The notes under the pieces: generated by a model | What the model was told of the DNA's origin: nothing | Seen by the model: only the letters and a program-made list of their open reading frames with translations | Database searches by the model: none | Assembly: GCF_900188415.1 (NCBI RefSeq) | Contig: NZ_FZNV01000010.1 | Coordinates: 1 to 64,000, forward strand | Reading direction: 5' to 3' | Length of the DNA: 64,000 nucleotides | Source of the DNA: Maribacter sedimenticola | Lineage (GTDB): Bacteria; Bacteroidota; Bacteroidia; Flavobacteriales; Flavobacteriaceae | Part shown: positions 27,466 through 37,100 of the stretch, piece by piece | Layout: the number at the start of each line of letters is the position of its first letter | Position numbering within the stretch: position 1 is the first letter of the stretch | Translations under genes and position numbers: made by a program

Positions 27466-28863
27466 ATGACCTATCAATTTAAAACATACCACAAAAAAAT
27501 ACTGGCGGACACCGTAACCCCTGTAAGTGTTTACTTAAAAATAAGAGACCGTTTTCCAAACAGTATTCTGTTAGAAAGTAGTGATTACCATGCTAACGAC
27601 AATAGTTTTTCTTATATCTGCTGCAATCCTATTGCATCTATAAAAGTTGAAAACGAACATATCTATACACAATTTCCTGATGGCAATACAGAAACAATGG
27701 AAATTACACCAGAAACGGATGTAGTTAATATCATAGATAATTTTAGCAAAACCTTTAAAGCAGATAGTAATGATTTTAAATTTATAAATAACGGTTTATT
27801 CGGTTATATGGCTTATGATGCCGTTCGTTATTTTGAAGATGTAACATTATCTCCCAAACCGGACTCCATTAAAATTCCAGACACCTATTATGCTGTATAT
27901 CAGAATATCATTGCTATAAATCATTTTAAGAACGAGGCATACCTTTTTGCGCATTGTTATGAAGCTGAAAATAATATTCCTGAGTTGGAACAACTTCTTC
28001 ATATCAGAAACTTTGCCACCTATAATTTTAAAATAGAGGGAGATAAGGAATCTAACTTAAAAGATGAGGAATTTAAGGAACATGTTGCACTTGCTAAAAA
28101 ACACTGCCAACGGGGCGATGTTTTTCAGCTGGTATTAAGCAGGCGTTTTTCCCAAGGATTTAAAGGAGATGAGTTTAACGTATATAGAGCTCTACGTTCC
28201 GTAAACCCTTCTCCCTATCTTTTTTATTTTGATTATGGCGATTTTAAAATTTTTGGCAGCTCTCCTGAAGCTCAACTTATTGTCAGTGACGGCAAGGCAG
28301 AGATACACCCAATAGCCGGTACTTTTAAAAGAACGGGCAATGATGAGCAAGATGCACAGCTTGCCAAGGAACTTAAGGCAGATGATAAGGAAAACAGTGA
28401 ACATGTCATGCTTGTGGATTTGGCCAGAAATGATTTAAGCAGGAACGGTAATGTTGTACAAGTGGAAAATTATAGGGAAGTACAGTTTTTCTCTCATGTA
28501 ATCCACTTGGTTTCCAAAGTCACCGGTATGAAAAAGAAAGATATCCCTACCATGAAAGTAGTAGCGGACACCTTCCCGGCAGGCACCTTGAGCGGAGCTC
28601 CAAAACATATGGCCATGCAGCTTATAGAAAAGTATGAAAAAACCAGTAGGGGTTACTACGGTGGCGCTATTGGATTTATGGACTTTAAAGGCAATTTTAA
28701 CCACGCCATAATGATCAGGACCTTTTTAAGCAAAAATCACAAATTACATTATCAAGCGGGTGCGGGACTTGTTGCGGCATCCAACCCAGAAAGCGAGTTA
28801 CAGGAAACATATAATAAATTGGGAGCACTGACCAAAGCTTTGGAATTAGCTGAAGAAATTTAA
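27466..28863 (+). CDS. trpE: Anthranilate synthase component I
   Basis: A 465-residue chorismate-binding enzyme making anthranilate with the TrpG amidotransferase. The N-terminal domain is followed by the chorismate-binding core: VFQLVLSRRFSQGF, FIFGSSPEAQL-like FKIFGSSPEAQLIV, HPIAGTFKRTG, ELKADDKENSEHVMLVDLARNDL, and GAGLVAASNPESELQETYNK. I chose the ATG at 27466 because an upstream start at 27424 would lie inside the attenuator stem. The stop is one base from the trpG start. It is controlled by the leader peptide and attenuator. Confidence 0.95.
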   Translation: MTYQFKTYHKKILADTVTPVSVYLKIRDRFPNSILLESSDYHANDNSFSYICCNPIASIKVENEHIYTQFPDGNTETMEITPETDVVNIIDNFSKTFKADSNDFKFINNGLFGYMAYDAVRYFEDVTLSPKPDSIKIPDTYYAVYQNIIAINHFKNEAYLFAHCYEAENNIPELEQLLHIRNFATYNFKIEGDKESNLKDEEFKEHVALAKKHCQRGDVFQLVLSRRFSQGFKGDEFNVYRALRSVNPSPYLFYFDYGDFKIFGSSPEAQLIVSDGKAEIHPIAGTFKRTGNDEQDAQLAKELKADDKENSEHVMLVDLARNDLSRNGNVVQVENYREVQFFSHVIHLVSKVTGMKKKDIPTMKVVADTFPAGTLSGAPKHMAMQLIEKYEKTSRGYYGGAIGFMDFKGNFNHAIMIRTFLSKNHKLHYQAGAGLVAASNPESELQETYNKLGALTKALELAEEI

Positions 28864-28864
28864 C

Positions 28865-29428
28865 ATGAAGAAAATATTAGTCATAGACAATTACGATAGT
28901 TTTACCTATAACCTAGTCCATTATCTGGAGGAACTTGGTTGCGAGGTAATCGTAAAACGTAACGATCAACTTACATTGGATGAAGTTGACGCTTTTCAGA
29001 AAATAGTCTTATCACCTGGTCCCGGCATACCTGATGAGGCAGGCCTCTTAAAACAGATTATCGCTACCTATGCCCCTACCAAAAGTATTTTTGGCGTATG
29101 CCTTGGCCAACAGGCAATAGCAGAGGTTTTTGGCGGCTCATTAATTAATTTGGACGAGGTATACCACGGTATTGCTACTAAAATAAACATTACTAAAGAG
29201 GACCTGATCTTTACGGACATGCCAAAGGAAATTGAAGTTGGACGCTATCATTCCTGGGTTGTAAATGCCAATTTACCAAATGAACTAGAAGCTACTTCAG
29301 TTGATGAAAACGGACAAGTAATGTCCTTGAGGCATAAAAAATATGATGTTCGCGCAGTTCAATTTCATCCAGAATCAGTACTGACACCACAAGGCAAAAA
29401 GATGTTGGAGAATTGGTTAAACCTGTAA
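28865..29428 (+). CDS. trpG: Anthranilate synthase component II (glutamine amidotransferase)
   Basis: A 187-residue class I glutamine amidotransferase that supplies ammonia to TrpE. It opens with ILVIDNYDSFTYNLVHYLEELG. The nucleophilic cysteine lies in GVCLGQQAIAE (near residue 79), and the His-Glu of the triad in VQFHPESVLTP near the end. It may also serve p-aminobenzoate synthesis (PabA), as is common when one copy exists. The gene is tightly coupled to trpE. Confidence 0.94.
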   Translation: MKKILVIDNYDSFTYNLVHYLEELGCEVIVKRNDQLTLDEVDAFQKIVLSPGPGIPDEAGLLKQIIATYAPTKSIFGVCLGQQAIAEVFGGSLINLDEVYHGIATKINITKEDLIFTDMPKEIEVGRYHSWVVNANLPNELEATSVDENGQVMSLRHKKYDVRAVQFHPESVLTPQGKKMLENWLNL

Positions 29429-29496
29429 TACCAAGTAACTAGAAAACTTAAGCAAGAAAACAGCGTAGTAATTGCCTATTACTTAATAGTATAAAA

Positions 29497-30492
29497 ATGA
29501 AGGAAACACTAAATAAACTTATTAATCACGAAACATTGTCCAAGGAGGATGCTAAGCATATTCTAGTGAATATTGCAAAAGGTGATTACAACACCAGTCA
29601 GATAGCAGCATTCCTAACCGTATATATGATGCGCAGTATTTCCCTTGAGGAACTGGAAGGATTTAGAGATGCCCTGTTGGATCTTTGCCTGCCAGTTGAT
29701 TTATCTGCCTATAACCCTATTGACCTTTGTGGTACCGGCGGTGATGGTAAGGACACCTTCAATATTTCTACATTGGCATCATTTGTTACGGCCGGTGCAG
29801 GAGTTAAAGTAACCAAACACGGTAATTATGGTGTTTCTTCTAAATGTGGTAGCAGTAATGTTATGGAGTTTTTAGGTATTAAATTTAGTAATGACCCCGG
29901 TTTTTTGGAAAAATGTATCGATCAGGCCGGCATATGCGTTTTACACGCTCCACTTTTTCATCCTGCTATGAAAAATGTAGCACCAATTCGCAAAGATCTG
30001 GCCGTAAAAACATTCTTTAATATGTTGGGTCCTATGGTAAACCCCGCTTTTCCAAAAAACCAAATGGTAGGTGTCTTTAATTTGGAACTTGCTCGTATGT
30101 ATGGTTACCTCTATCAAAAGACCGATAAAAATTTTACCGTCCTACATGCTTTGGACGGTTATGATGAAATTTCATTGACCGGTAACACAAAGACTATTTC
30201 CAACCATACGGAAAGTATGTTGAAACCTTCTGATTTTGGTGTAAGCCAAATTATGCAATCAGATATAGTTGGGGGAGATTCCATTGACACTTCTGCTCAA
30301 ATCTTCCTGAACGTATTACAGGGCAAAGGCACGGAAGCACAGAACAATGTGGTATGTGCCAATGCGGGTATTGCCATTGCTACAGTTGAAGACCTTACAC
30401 CCGTTCAAGGTTTTGAACGCGCAAAGGAATCGTTAATTAGCGGAAAGGGTCTTGCGGCATTGAAAAAAATACAGGAGCTGAGTAGAAATTGA
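29497..30492 (+). CDS. trpD: Anthranilate phosphoribosyltransferase
   Basis: A 331-residue enzyme joining anthranilate to phosphoribosyl pyrophosphate. The PRPP loop is DLCGTGGDGKDTFNIST (near residues 75-91), followed by KHGNYGVSSKCGSSNVMEFLG and RKDLAVKTFFNMLGPMVNP. The length is normal for a stand-alone TrpD. There is a 68-bp gap after trpG without a visible terminator or promoter. Confidence 0.96.
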   Translation: MKETLNKLINHETLSKEDAKHILVNIAKGDYNTSQIAAFLTVYMMRSISLEELEGFRDALLDLCLPVDLSAYNPIDLCGTGGDGKDTFNISTLASFVTAGAGVKVTKHGNYGVSSKCGSSNVMEFLGIKFSNDPGFLEKCIDQAGICVLHAPLFHPAMKNVAPIRKDLAVKTFFNMLGPMVNPAFPKNQMVGVFNLELARMYGYLYQKTDKNFTVLHALDGYDEISLTGNTKTISNHTESMLKPSDFGVSQIMQSDIVGGDSIDTSAQIFLNVLQGKGTEAQNNVVCANAGIAIATVEDLTPVQGFERAKESLISGKGLAALKKIQELSRN

Positions 30493-30539
30493 GAAATAAA
30501 AAATAATCTGTCAAACACACAAATGCATAGCAGTAACTA

Positions 30540-31328
30540 ATGAATATTCTTGATAAAATAGTAGCCGACAAACGGAAAGAAGTAGATTTGAAAAAATCCA
30601 TACTATCCATATCATACCATGAAGCTTCAGCCCTCTTCAAAAGAAGTACAATTTCTTTAGCTAAGGCGCTAAAAATAAGTGATACAGGTATTATATCTGA
30701 GTTTAAACGCAGGTCTCCATCAAAGGAAAGCATTAACCAAAACGCCAACGTTGGCCAAGTGGCAAAAGGGTACGAGAAAGCTGGTGCTTGCGGTATGAGC
30801 GTATTGACGGACATTAAATATTTTGGTGGATCTTTAGAGGATTTGATCTTGGCCAGGGCATCCGTACAACTGCCCTTGCTCCGTAAAGAATTTATTATTA
30901 GTGAATATCAAATTATAGAAGCCAAGGCATTTGGTGCCGATGTTATTTTATTAATAGCCGCTATTTTGACCAAACAAGAAATAAAAAAGTTCTCCGAGCT
31001 TGCAAAAAGTTTAGGCCTAGAGGTGTTACTAGAGGTGCATAATGAGCAAGAGTTGCACAAATCCATAATGCCCAGTTTAGACATGTTAGGAGTAAACAAT
31101 AGAAACCTCAAGAATTTTGAAGTAAGTCTAAATACGAGTAAAACCCTTTCCCAACTAATTCCGGATGACTTTGTAAAAGTTTCCGAAAGTGGTATCAGCT
31201 CCATTGACGCAATCAAAGAACTTAGACCTTACGGATATAAAGGGTTTTTAATTGGTGAAAATTTTATGAAGACCAATGACCCGGGCAAAAGTGCCCAAAC
31301 ATTCATTAAAAATTTAAAAACGCAATGA
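30540..31328 (+). CDS. trpC: Indole-3-glycerol phosphate synthase
   Basis: A 262-residue TIM-barrel enzyme closing the indole ring. Landmarks are MNILDKIVADKRKEVDLKK, ISEFKRRSPSKESIN, SVLTDIKYFGGS, LLRKEFIISEYQI and LGVNNRNLKNFEVSL; the Glu, Lys and Asn residues in these segments are catalytic in the family. Its last codons overlap the trpF start by 4 bp (ATGA), indicating translational coupling. Confidence 0.96.
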   Translation: MNILDKIVADKRKEVDLKKSILSISYHEASALFKRSTISLAKALKISDTGIISEFKRRSPSKESINQNANVGQVAKGYEKAGACGMSVLTDIKYFGGSLEDLILARASVQLPLLRKEFIISEYQIIEAKAFGADVILLIAAILTKQEIKKFSELAKSLGLEVLLEVHNEQELHKSIMPSLDMLGVNNRNLKNFEVSLNTSKTLSQLIPDDFVKVSESGISSIDAIKELRPYGYKGFLIGENFMKTNDPGKSAQTFIKNLKTQ

Positions 31329-31951
31329 AACTCAAAATTTGTGGAATGAAACATAATACGGCCGAGGTTGCACAATTGCGACCAGATTACCTTGGCTTTA
31401 TCTTTTGGGAACATTCCTCAAGATTTTTTGACACTGAAATTCCACAGCTACCCCACCATATTAACAAAGTAGGAGTTTTTGTAGATGCCACACCCAAATA
31501 TATCATTGAAATGGTGAAGAAGCATCAACTTAAGGGAATTCAGCTTCACGGACAGGAAAGCCCAATATATTGTAAAAACATTTCATTGGACCTTATAAAG
31601 GAAAATCAAAAAGTGAGCATTATCAAAGTGTTTTCCATTAAGGATGAGTTTGATTTTGGAGTATTACAGCAGTATGAAAATTGTTGTGATTTTTTTCTGT
31701 TTGATACGAAAGGAAAATTACCGGGAGGCAATGGCTACACCTTTAACTGGTCTGTTCTAAAAAATTATCCGTCTAACAAACCTTATTTTTTAAGTGGAGG
31801 CATTGGACCGAACAACCTGGATAAAATCAAGCAATTTTTAGAATTGCCTGAATCCAATAACTGTTATGCCATTGATATCAATAGTAAATTTGAATTACAA
31901 CCCGGATTAAAAAATATTGAAGAATTACAAAAGTTTAAAAAAGCGCTATGA
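31325..31951 (+). CDS. trpF: Phosphoribosylanthranilate isomerase
   Basis: A 208-residue TIM-barrel isomerase for the Amadori step between TrpD and TrpC. It begins [10 protein letters not shown] (catalytic Cys in the ICGM motif), and shows [37 protein letters not shown] and [10 protein letters not shown]. It is separate from trpC, unlike the fused gene of enterobacteria. It overlaps trpC and trpB by 4 bp each. Confidence 0.94.
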   Translation: MKLKICGMKHNTAEVAQLRPDYLGFIFWEHSSRFFDTEIPQLPHHINKVGVFVDATPKYIIEMVKKHQLKGIQLHGQESPIYCKNISLDLIKENQKVSIIKVFSIKDEFDFGVLQQYENCCDFFLFDTKGKLPGGNGYTFNWSVLKNYPSNKPYFLSGGIGPNNLDKIKQFLELPESNNCYAIDINSKFELQPGLKNIEELQKFKKAL

Positions 31952-33132
31952 ACTATAATGCAGATGAAAAAGGATACTACGGTGAATTCGGTGGTGCCTT
32001 TATCCCTGAAATGTTGTACCCAAACGTAGAGGAATTACGACAAAATTATTTAAAGCTGATGTATGAAGAATCTTTCCAAAAAGAATTTCATCAACTCTTA
32101 AAGGATTATGTGGGCAGGCCTTCTCCCCTATATTATGCAAAACGGCTTTCAGAAAAACATGGCTGTAAAGTCTATCTTAAAAGGGAAGACCTCAACCATA
32201 CCGGCGCCCATAAGGTAAACAATACCATTGGTCAAATCTTAATGGCCCAAAAACTCGGTAAAACAAGAATTATTGCCGAAACCGGTGCCGGACAACATGG
32301 GGTAGCTACCGCTACGGTCTGTGCACTAATGGGTATGGAATGTATTGTGTATATGGGGGAAATAGACATTGCACGCCAAGCACCCAATGTTGCCCGTATG
32401 AAAATGTTGGGTGCAGAAGTAAGACCTGCCAAATCCGGAAGCAGAACCCTTAAGGATGCCACAAATGAAGCAATAAGGGATTGGATCAACAATCCTGTAG
32501 ATACACACTATATCATTGGCTCAGCTATAGGACCACATCCATACCCAGATATGGTAACAAGATTTCAATCCGTAATATCCGAAGAGATAAAATGGCAGTT
32601 GAAAGAGAAAGAAGGTCGTGAAAATCCAGATTACGTGGTAGCCTGTATTGGTGGCGGAAGCAATGCCGCGGGCACCTATTACCATTTTCTCCATGAACCG
32701 GAAGTAGGTATAATTGCGGTTGAAGCTGCTGGTAAGGGAATTCACTCCGGCGAAAGTGCAGCTACGTCTGCTCTTGGAAAAATAGGTATTATCCATGGCT
32801 GTAAAACCATGTTGATGCAAACCGCTGATGGGCAGATTACAGAACCATATTCCATATCTGCAGGACTGGACTATCCTGGGGTAGGACCAATGCATTCACA
32901 CCTATACACGTCTAAAAGGGCAGAGTTCTATTCCGCAACAGATGATGAGGCCATGGCAGCAGGATTGGAACTGTCACAACTGGAAGGCATCATACCTGCC
33001 ATTGAAACCGGCCATGCATTCGCCATTTTCAATCATAAAAAATTCAAGAAAGATGATGTGGTCGTAATAAGTCTATCAGGTAGAGGAGATAAGGATTTGA
33101 ACACATATATTGATTATTTTAAGTTAGCATAA
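31948..33132 (+). CDS. trpB: Tryptophan synthase beta chain
   Basis: A 394-residue PLP enzyme that condenses indole with serine. The PLP lysine is in [13 protein letters not shown] near residue 86. [25 protein letters not shown] and the phosphate-binding [15 protein letters not shown] follow. The length and the start ([18 protein letters not shown]) fit the TrpB1 class that partners TrpA. The gene overlaps trpF by 4 bp and precedes trpA by 11 bp. Confidence 0.97.
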   Translation: MNYNADEKGYYGEFGGAFIPEMLYPNVEELRQNYLKLMYEESFQKEFHQLLKDYVGRPSPLYYAKRLSEKHGCKVYLKREDLNHTGAHKVNNTIGQILMAQKLGKTRIIAETGAGQHGVATATVCALMGMECIVYMGEIDIARQAPNVARMKMLGAEVRPAKSGSRTLKDATNEAIRDWINNPVDTHYIIGSAIGPHPYPDMVTRFQSVISEEIKWQLKEKEGRENPDYVVACIGGGSNAAGTYYHFLHEPEVGIIAVEAAGKGIHSGESAATSALGKIGIIHGCKTMLMQTADGQITEPYSISAGLDYPGVGPMHSHLYTSKRAEFYSATDDEAMAAGLELSQLEGIIPAIETGHAFAIFNHKKFKKDDVVVISLSGRGDKDLNTYIDYFKLA

Positions 33133-33143
33133 CATAACACCTT

Positions 33144-33908
33144 ATGAGCAACAGAATCAACACCAAATTAAAAGAGGACAAAAAACTATTATCCATATAT
33201 TTTACAGCTGGATATCCTTCACTGAACGATACGGTGCAAATCATAGAAGACCTAGAAAAGAACGGGGTAGATATGATCGAAATTGGACTGCCCTTTAGCG
33301 ACCCGTTAGCTGACGGACCTACCATACAGGAAAGCTCAACGGCGGCATTGCACAATGGCATAACCACAGAGATCTTATTTCAACAGATCAAGGATATACG
33401 CAAATCAGTTTCCATACCCTTGATCATTATGGGTTATTTTAACCCGGTATTACAATATGGTGTTGAGGCCTTTTGCCAAAAATGTCAGGAAATTGGCATA
33501 GACGGACTCATTTTACCTGACCTCCCCTTAGATGTCTACCAAGAGGAATATGAGGCTTTGTTCAAAAAATATGGACTGATCAATGTTTTCTTGATTACTC
33601 CACAGACCAGTAACGAGCGTATTGCCGAAATTGACAAGGCCTCTAATGGGTTTATTTATATGGTAAGTACTGCCAGTGTCACTGGATCCAAATCAGGATT
33701 TGGCAAAGAGCAGGAAAATTATTTTGAGCGTATTGCCGCTATGAACCTTAAAAATCCGCAAATAGTTGGTTTTGGAATCAAGGACAAAGAAACGTTTACG
33801 CAAGCTACAAAAACTGCCAAAGGCGCAATTATTGGATCAGCATTTATAAAATTTTTGACCTCAAGTGGGCCTAAATCAATCTCACAATTTGTAAAAAAAA
33901 TTCGCTAA
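33144..33908 (+). CDS. trpA: Tryptophan synthase alpha chain
   Basis: A 254-residue TIM-barrel subunit that releases indole to TrpB. It has FTAGYPSLNDTVQII, DMIEIGLPFSDPLADGPTIQESS (catalytic Glu and Asp in this region), and GFIYMVSTASVTGSKSG. It is the last gene of trpEGDCFBA. No convincing terminator hairpin is visible in the 187 bp that follow. Confidence 0.96.
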   Translation: MSNRINTKLKEDKKLLSIYFTAGYPSLNDTVQIIEDLEKNGVDMIEIGLPFSDPLADGPTIQESSTAALHNGITTEILFQQIKDIRKSVSIPLIIMGYFNPVLQYGVEAFCQKCQEIGIDGLILPDLPLDVYQEEYEALFKKYGLINVFLITPQTSNERIAEIDKASNGFIYMVSTASVTGSKSGFGKEQENYFERIAAMNLKNPQIVGFGIKDKETFTQATKTAKGAIIGSAFIKFLTSSGPKSISQFVKKIR

Positions 33909-34167
33909 ACAAGTTTTCTTTTCAAATAGAATATAGATGTCCGTTTTTAATACCTAACCAAGCTTTACTTAGCCATGAAATTATCATTGTGGTGCTATCC
34001 TACAATTAATAATGTTCTAAAATACACAATTACAAATAGTTAGCTGTAAGATTTTATATACATCTATTTAAATCAAAGGTACATTACCAAAAAAATTGGG
34101 TGTTAATCGAGTAATTGACCTCTCCAACGCCCATACCTCTATTTTTATGTGGTTAAACCAAACCATA

Positions 34168-37100
34168 ATGAAAATAAAACTACCATTAGTCCGTACCAAG
34201 AAAATTGCATTGGGCATCTTTTCCTTATGTCTATTAAGTGCCATTCCCTATTTTTCGGGATCGGGCTTGGATAGTCCAGAACCTATGGGCGCTTTTTTAA
34301 ACGGAGCATTCCCAGATAAATCCAATGCCAGCGATCCCTACATCAGTGTTTTTCCAAATTTGACCTTTGATTCTCCATTGACCTTTACGCCGGTTCCCAA
34401 TACCAACAAATTGGTAGTGGGCCAACGGGACGGAAAAATCTATTGGTTTGAAAATAGGAACGATGTTGCGGGCAAAAATCTTTTAAAAGATTACTCCAAT
34501 GAGGTTGGTGTAGTTTGGGACGGTGGCTTTTTAGGTTTGTCCATTCACCCTGATTTTGGTACTAATGGTAAAAACTATTTTTATCTTTTCTATACGACCA
34601 AAGATGGACAAGGACGAGATTATCCAGATTCCTTCTTAAGTGGTTTTGGTTGCAGCAGGGAAGATTACTGGGGCGGCTTTTTAATTTTAAAAAGAATAGA
34701 GGTAGACCCCGTTTCAATGAATGTTATTGATAACAGTGACCTTGAAATGATAAAAATGCGTATGTTCAGTTCCACTCACCGTGGTGGTGGAATGGCGTTT
34801 GGTGATGATGGTTTTCTGTATATCCCAACAGGTGACCAATCCGCTTATAGCAAACCACAGAACAGTACTACCGATTTAGATGGTGGCGTACTAAGAATAG
34901 ATGTGGACCAGGACCCAAATAAGAGTCATGCCCCAATAAGAAAAATGCCACAAGGAGGCCGTTTCCCAGATGAAATTTCAGGTGTTGGTTATGGTATTCC
35001 AAATGACAATCCTTTTTTAAGTCCAGACGGCAGCAGATTTGAAGAATATTATACCGTAGGCCATAGAAATCCGCATAGAATGACCAAGGATAAACTTACG
35101 GGAACCTTCTATATAGGGGAAATTGGTGAAGGTACACATGAAGAAATCAATATTATTAAACCAGGTAAAAATTACGGCTGGCCTGTCTATGAAGGATACT
35201 ACAACCGTGGTACTTCCTGTACCAATTTATTGGATGGCATGCCACATGAAGGACCGTTGGTGGCATTTCCACGATCGGACGCCAATGCACTTATAGGTGG
35301 CTATGTTTACAGAGGGGCGGCAATGCCGGATTATTATGGAAAATATATCTGTGCAGATTATGGCGTAGGTGAAGAAATATGGGCAGTGGACATTGTAACG
35401 GGAGCGTACGAGACAATTACCCAATTCTCGCCCACAAATATTATTTCATTTGGCGAAGACCATAATGGGGAGCTATACCTGCTCAGCCAAGGTAATAATG
35501 TAAAATTGTATAAGCTTAGACAACAAGGCGAATTAGAGGGAAGTGTACCTGAACTATTATCAGAAACTGGAGCTTTTACCAATTTACAGACATTGGAAAC
35601 AAATTCAGGAATATTACCCTATGAACTAATTGAATCCTTTTGGTCCGATGGTGCCGAGAAAAAACGTTGGATGGCCGTTCCAAATAACGGAACGCACAAC
35701 ACACCATCAGAGCAAATTTCTTTTTCCGAAAATGGTGATTGGCAATTTCCGGTAGGCAGTGTTCTAATAAAACATTTTGAGCTGCCCATAGATGAAAACA
35801 ATCCGTCATTGACCAAGCGATTGGAAACCAGGTTTTCCATAAAGGCCAGTACAGGGTCATTTTATTTTTTAACCTATAAATGGAACGACCAACAGACCGA
35901 TGCCGTATTACTACCCAATGGCCTAGATGAAAACATTACCATTACCAAAACAGATGGTAGTACCGCCACACAAAAATGGAGCTACCCGTCTACACAGGAT
36001 TGTATTTCATGTCATAACCCTGCAACCGGTGGTGCCCTAGGTACCAATACTAGATATTTGAACAGTGATTATACTTACCAAAAAACAGGGCGTACCGCAA
36101 ACCAATTGGTAACACTCAGTCATTTAGGTGTGCTAAACGAAACCATTACGGATGCAGCTACAGTTGATTTTCAAACATATAGGGCATTAGACGACCCATT
36201 GGCTTCCTTAGATGAAAAAGCAAGGTCATATATGGACTTAAATTGTGCGTATTGCCATAGGCCCGGTGGTACGGGAGACAGGGCCCGGTTTGACCTTAGA
36301 CTGTTCAACACTCTAGCCCAGACCGGTCTTTTTGATGCGGGTACCAATACACCCATAGGTATACCTGGAGAACGTATTTTTGTACCAGGTAATGCCGATG
36401 AATCTATTATATTCCACAGAACAAATTCGGTCGACCCTAGTATTATGATGCCCCCAATTTCCAAAAACCAGGTTGATGCCAAGGCGGTGCAACTCATAAG
36501 GGATTGGATCGATCAAATGGACCCCGAACCTTGCGGAATACGTAATTTAACTGAAGATTTTAGCAACACCTCCGCTAATGAATGGACTACATCAGGAACG
36601 GCATCTAAGGGTACTTTCGTAATAGCCGACCCCACGGCACAGACTTCCTCCGGTATTCTAACACAACCAGAGGACGATCATAGCGCTACGGATAACAATG
36701 CGTTCTTCACCGCGACCAACACATCCGTGGGCGTTAATGATGTGGACGGAGGAGTAGCCATTGCAACTTCCCCTACCTATACCATTGTAGACGAATCGGA
36801 ACTGTCTATCTGGTATTTCTTTGGACAACGGGATGCCGGTGACGATAACGGTGATTATTTTCTTTTGGAATACTCAATTGACGGTGGGGCTACCTATACA
36901 ACTTTGGCATCTTATGGTGATGAGACCGTAGTGGCAAGTTGGACCAATGCTACCGCTATTATTCCTTCAAATTCCAACTTGGTCGTTAGGATATCCGCAG
37001 CTGACGGACCTAATGATGGCGATATAGTGGAAGCAGGTATTGATGACTTTACCATTACATCAATTTGCCCGGACCCCATAAGGGTCACGGCGGTTGAATT

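Noticed and set aside
33909-34167. Possible regulatory RNA or terminator between trpA and the sugar dehydrogenase gene
   Set aside because: No stable hairpin with T-run, no small frame and no exact promoter pair could be found; TATTTTTA near 34140 departs from the -7 consensus.
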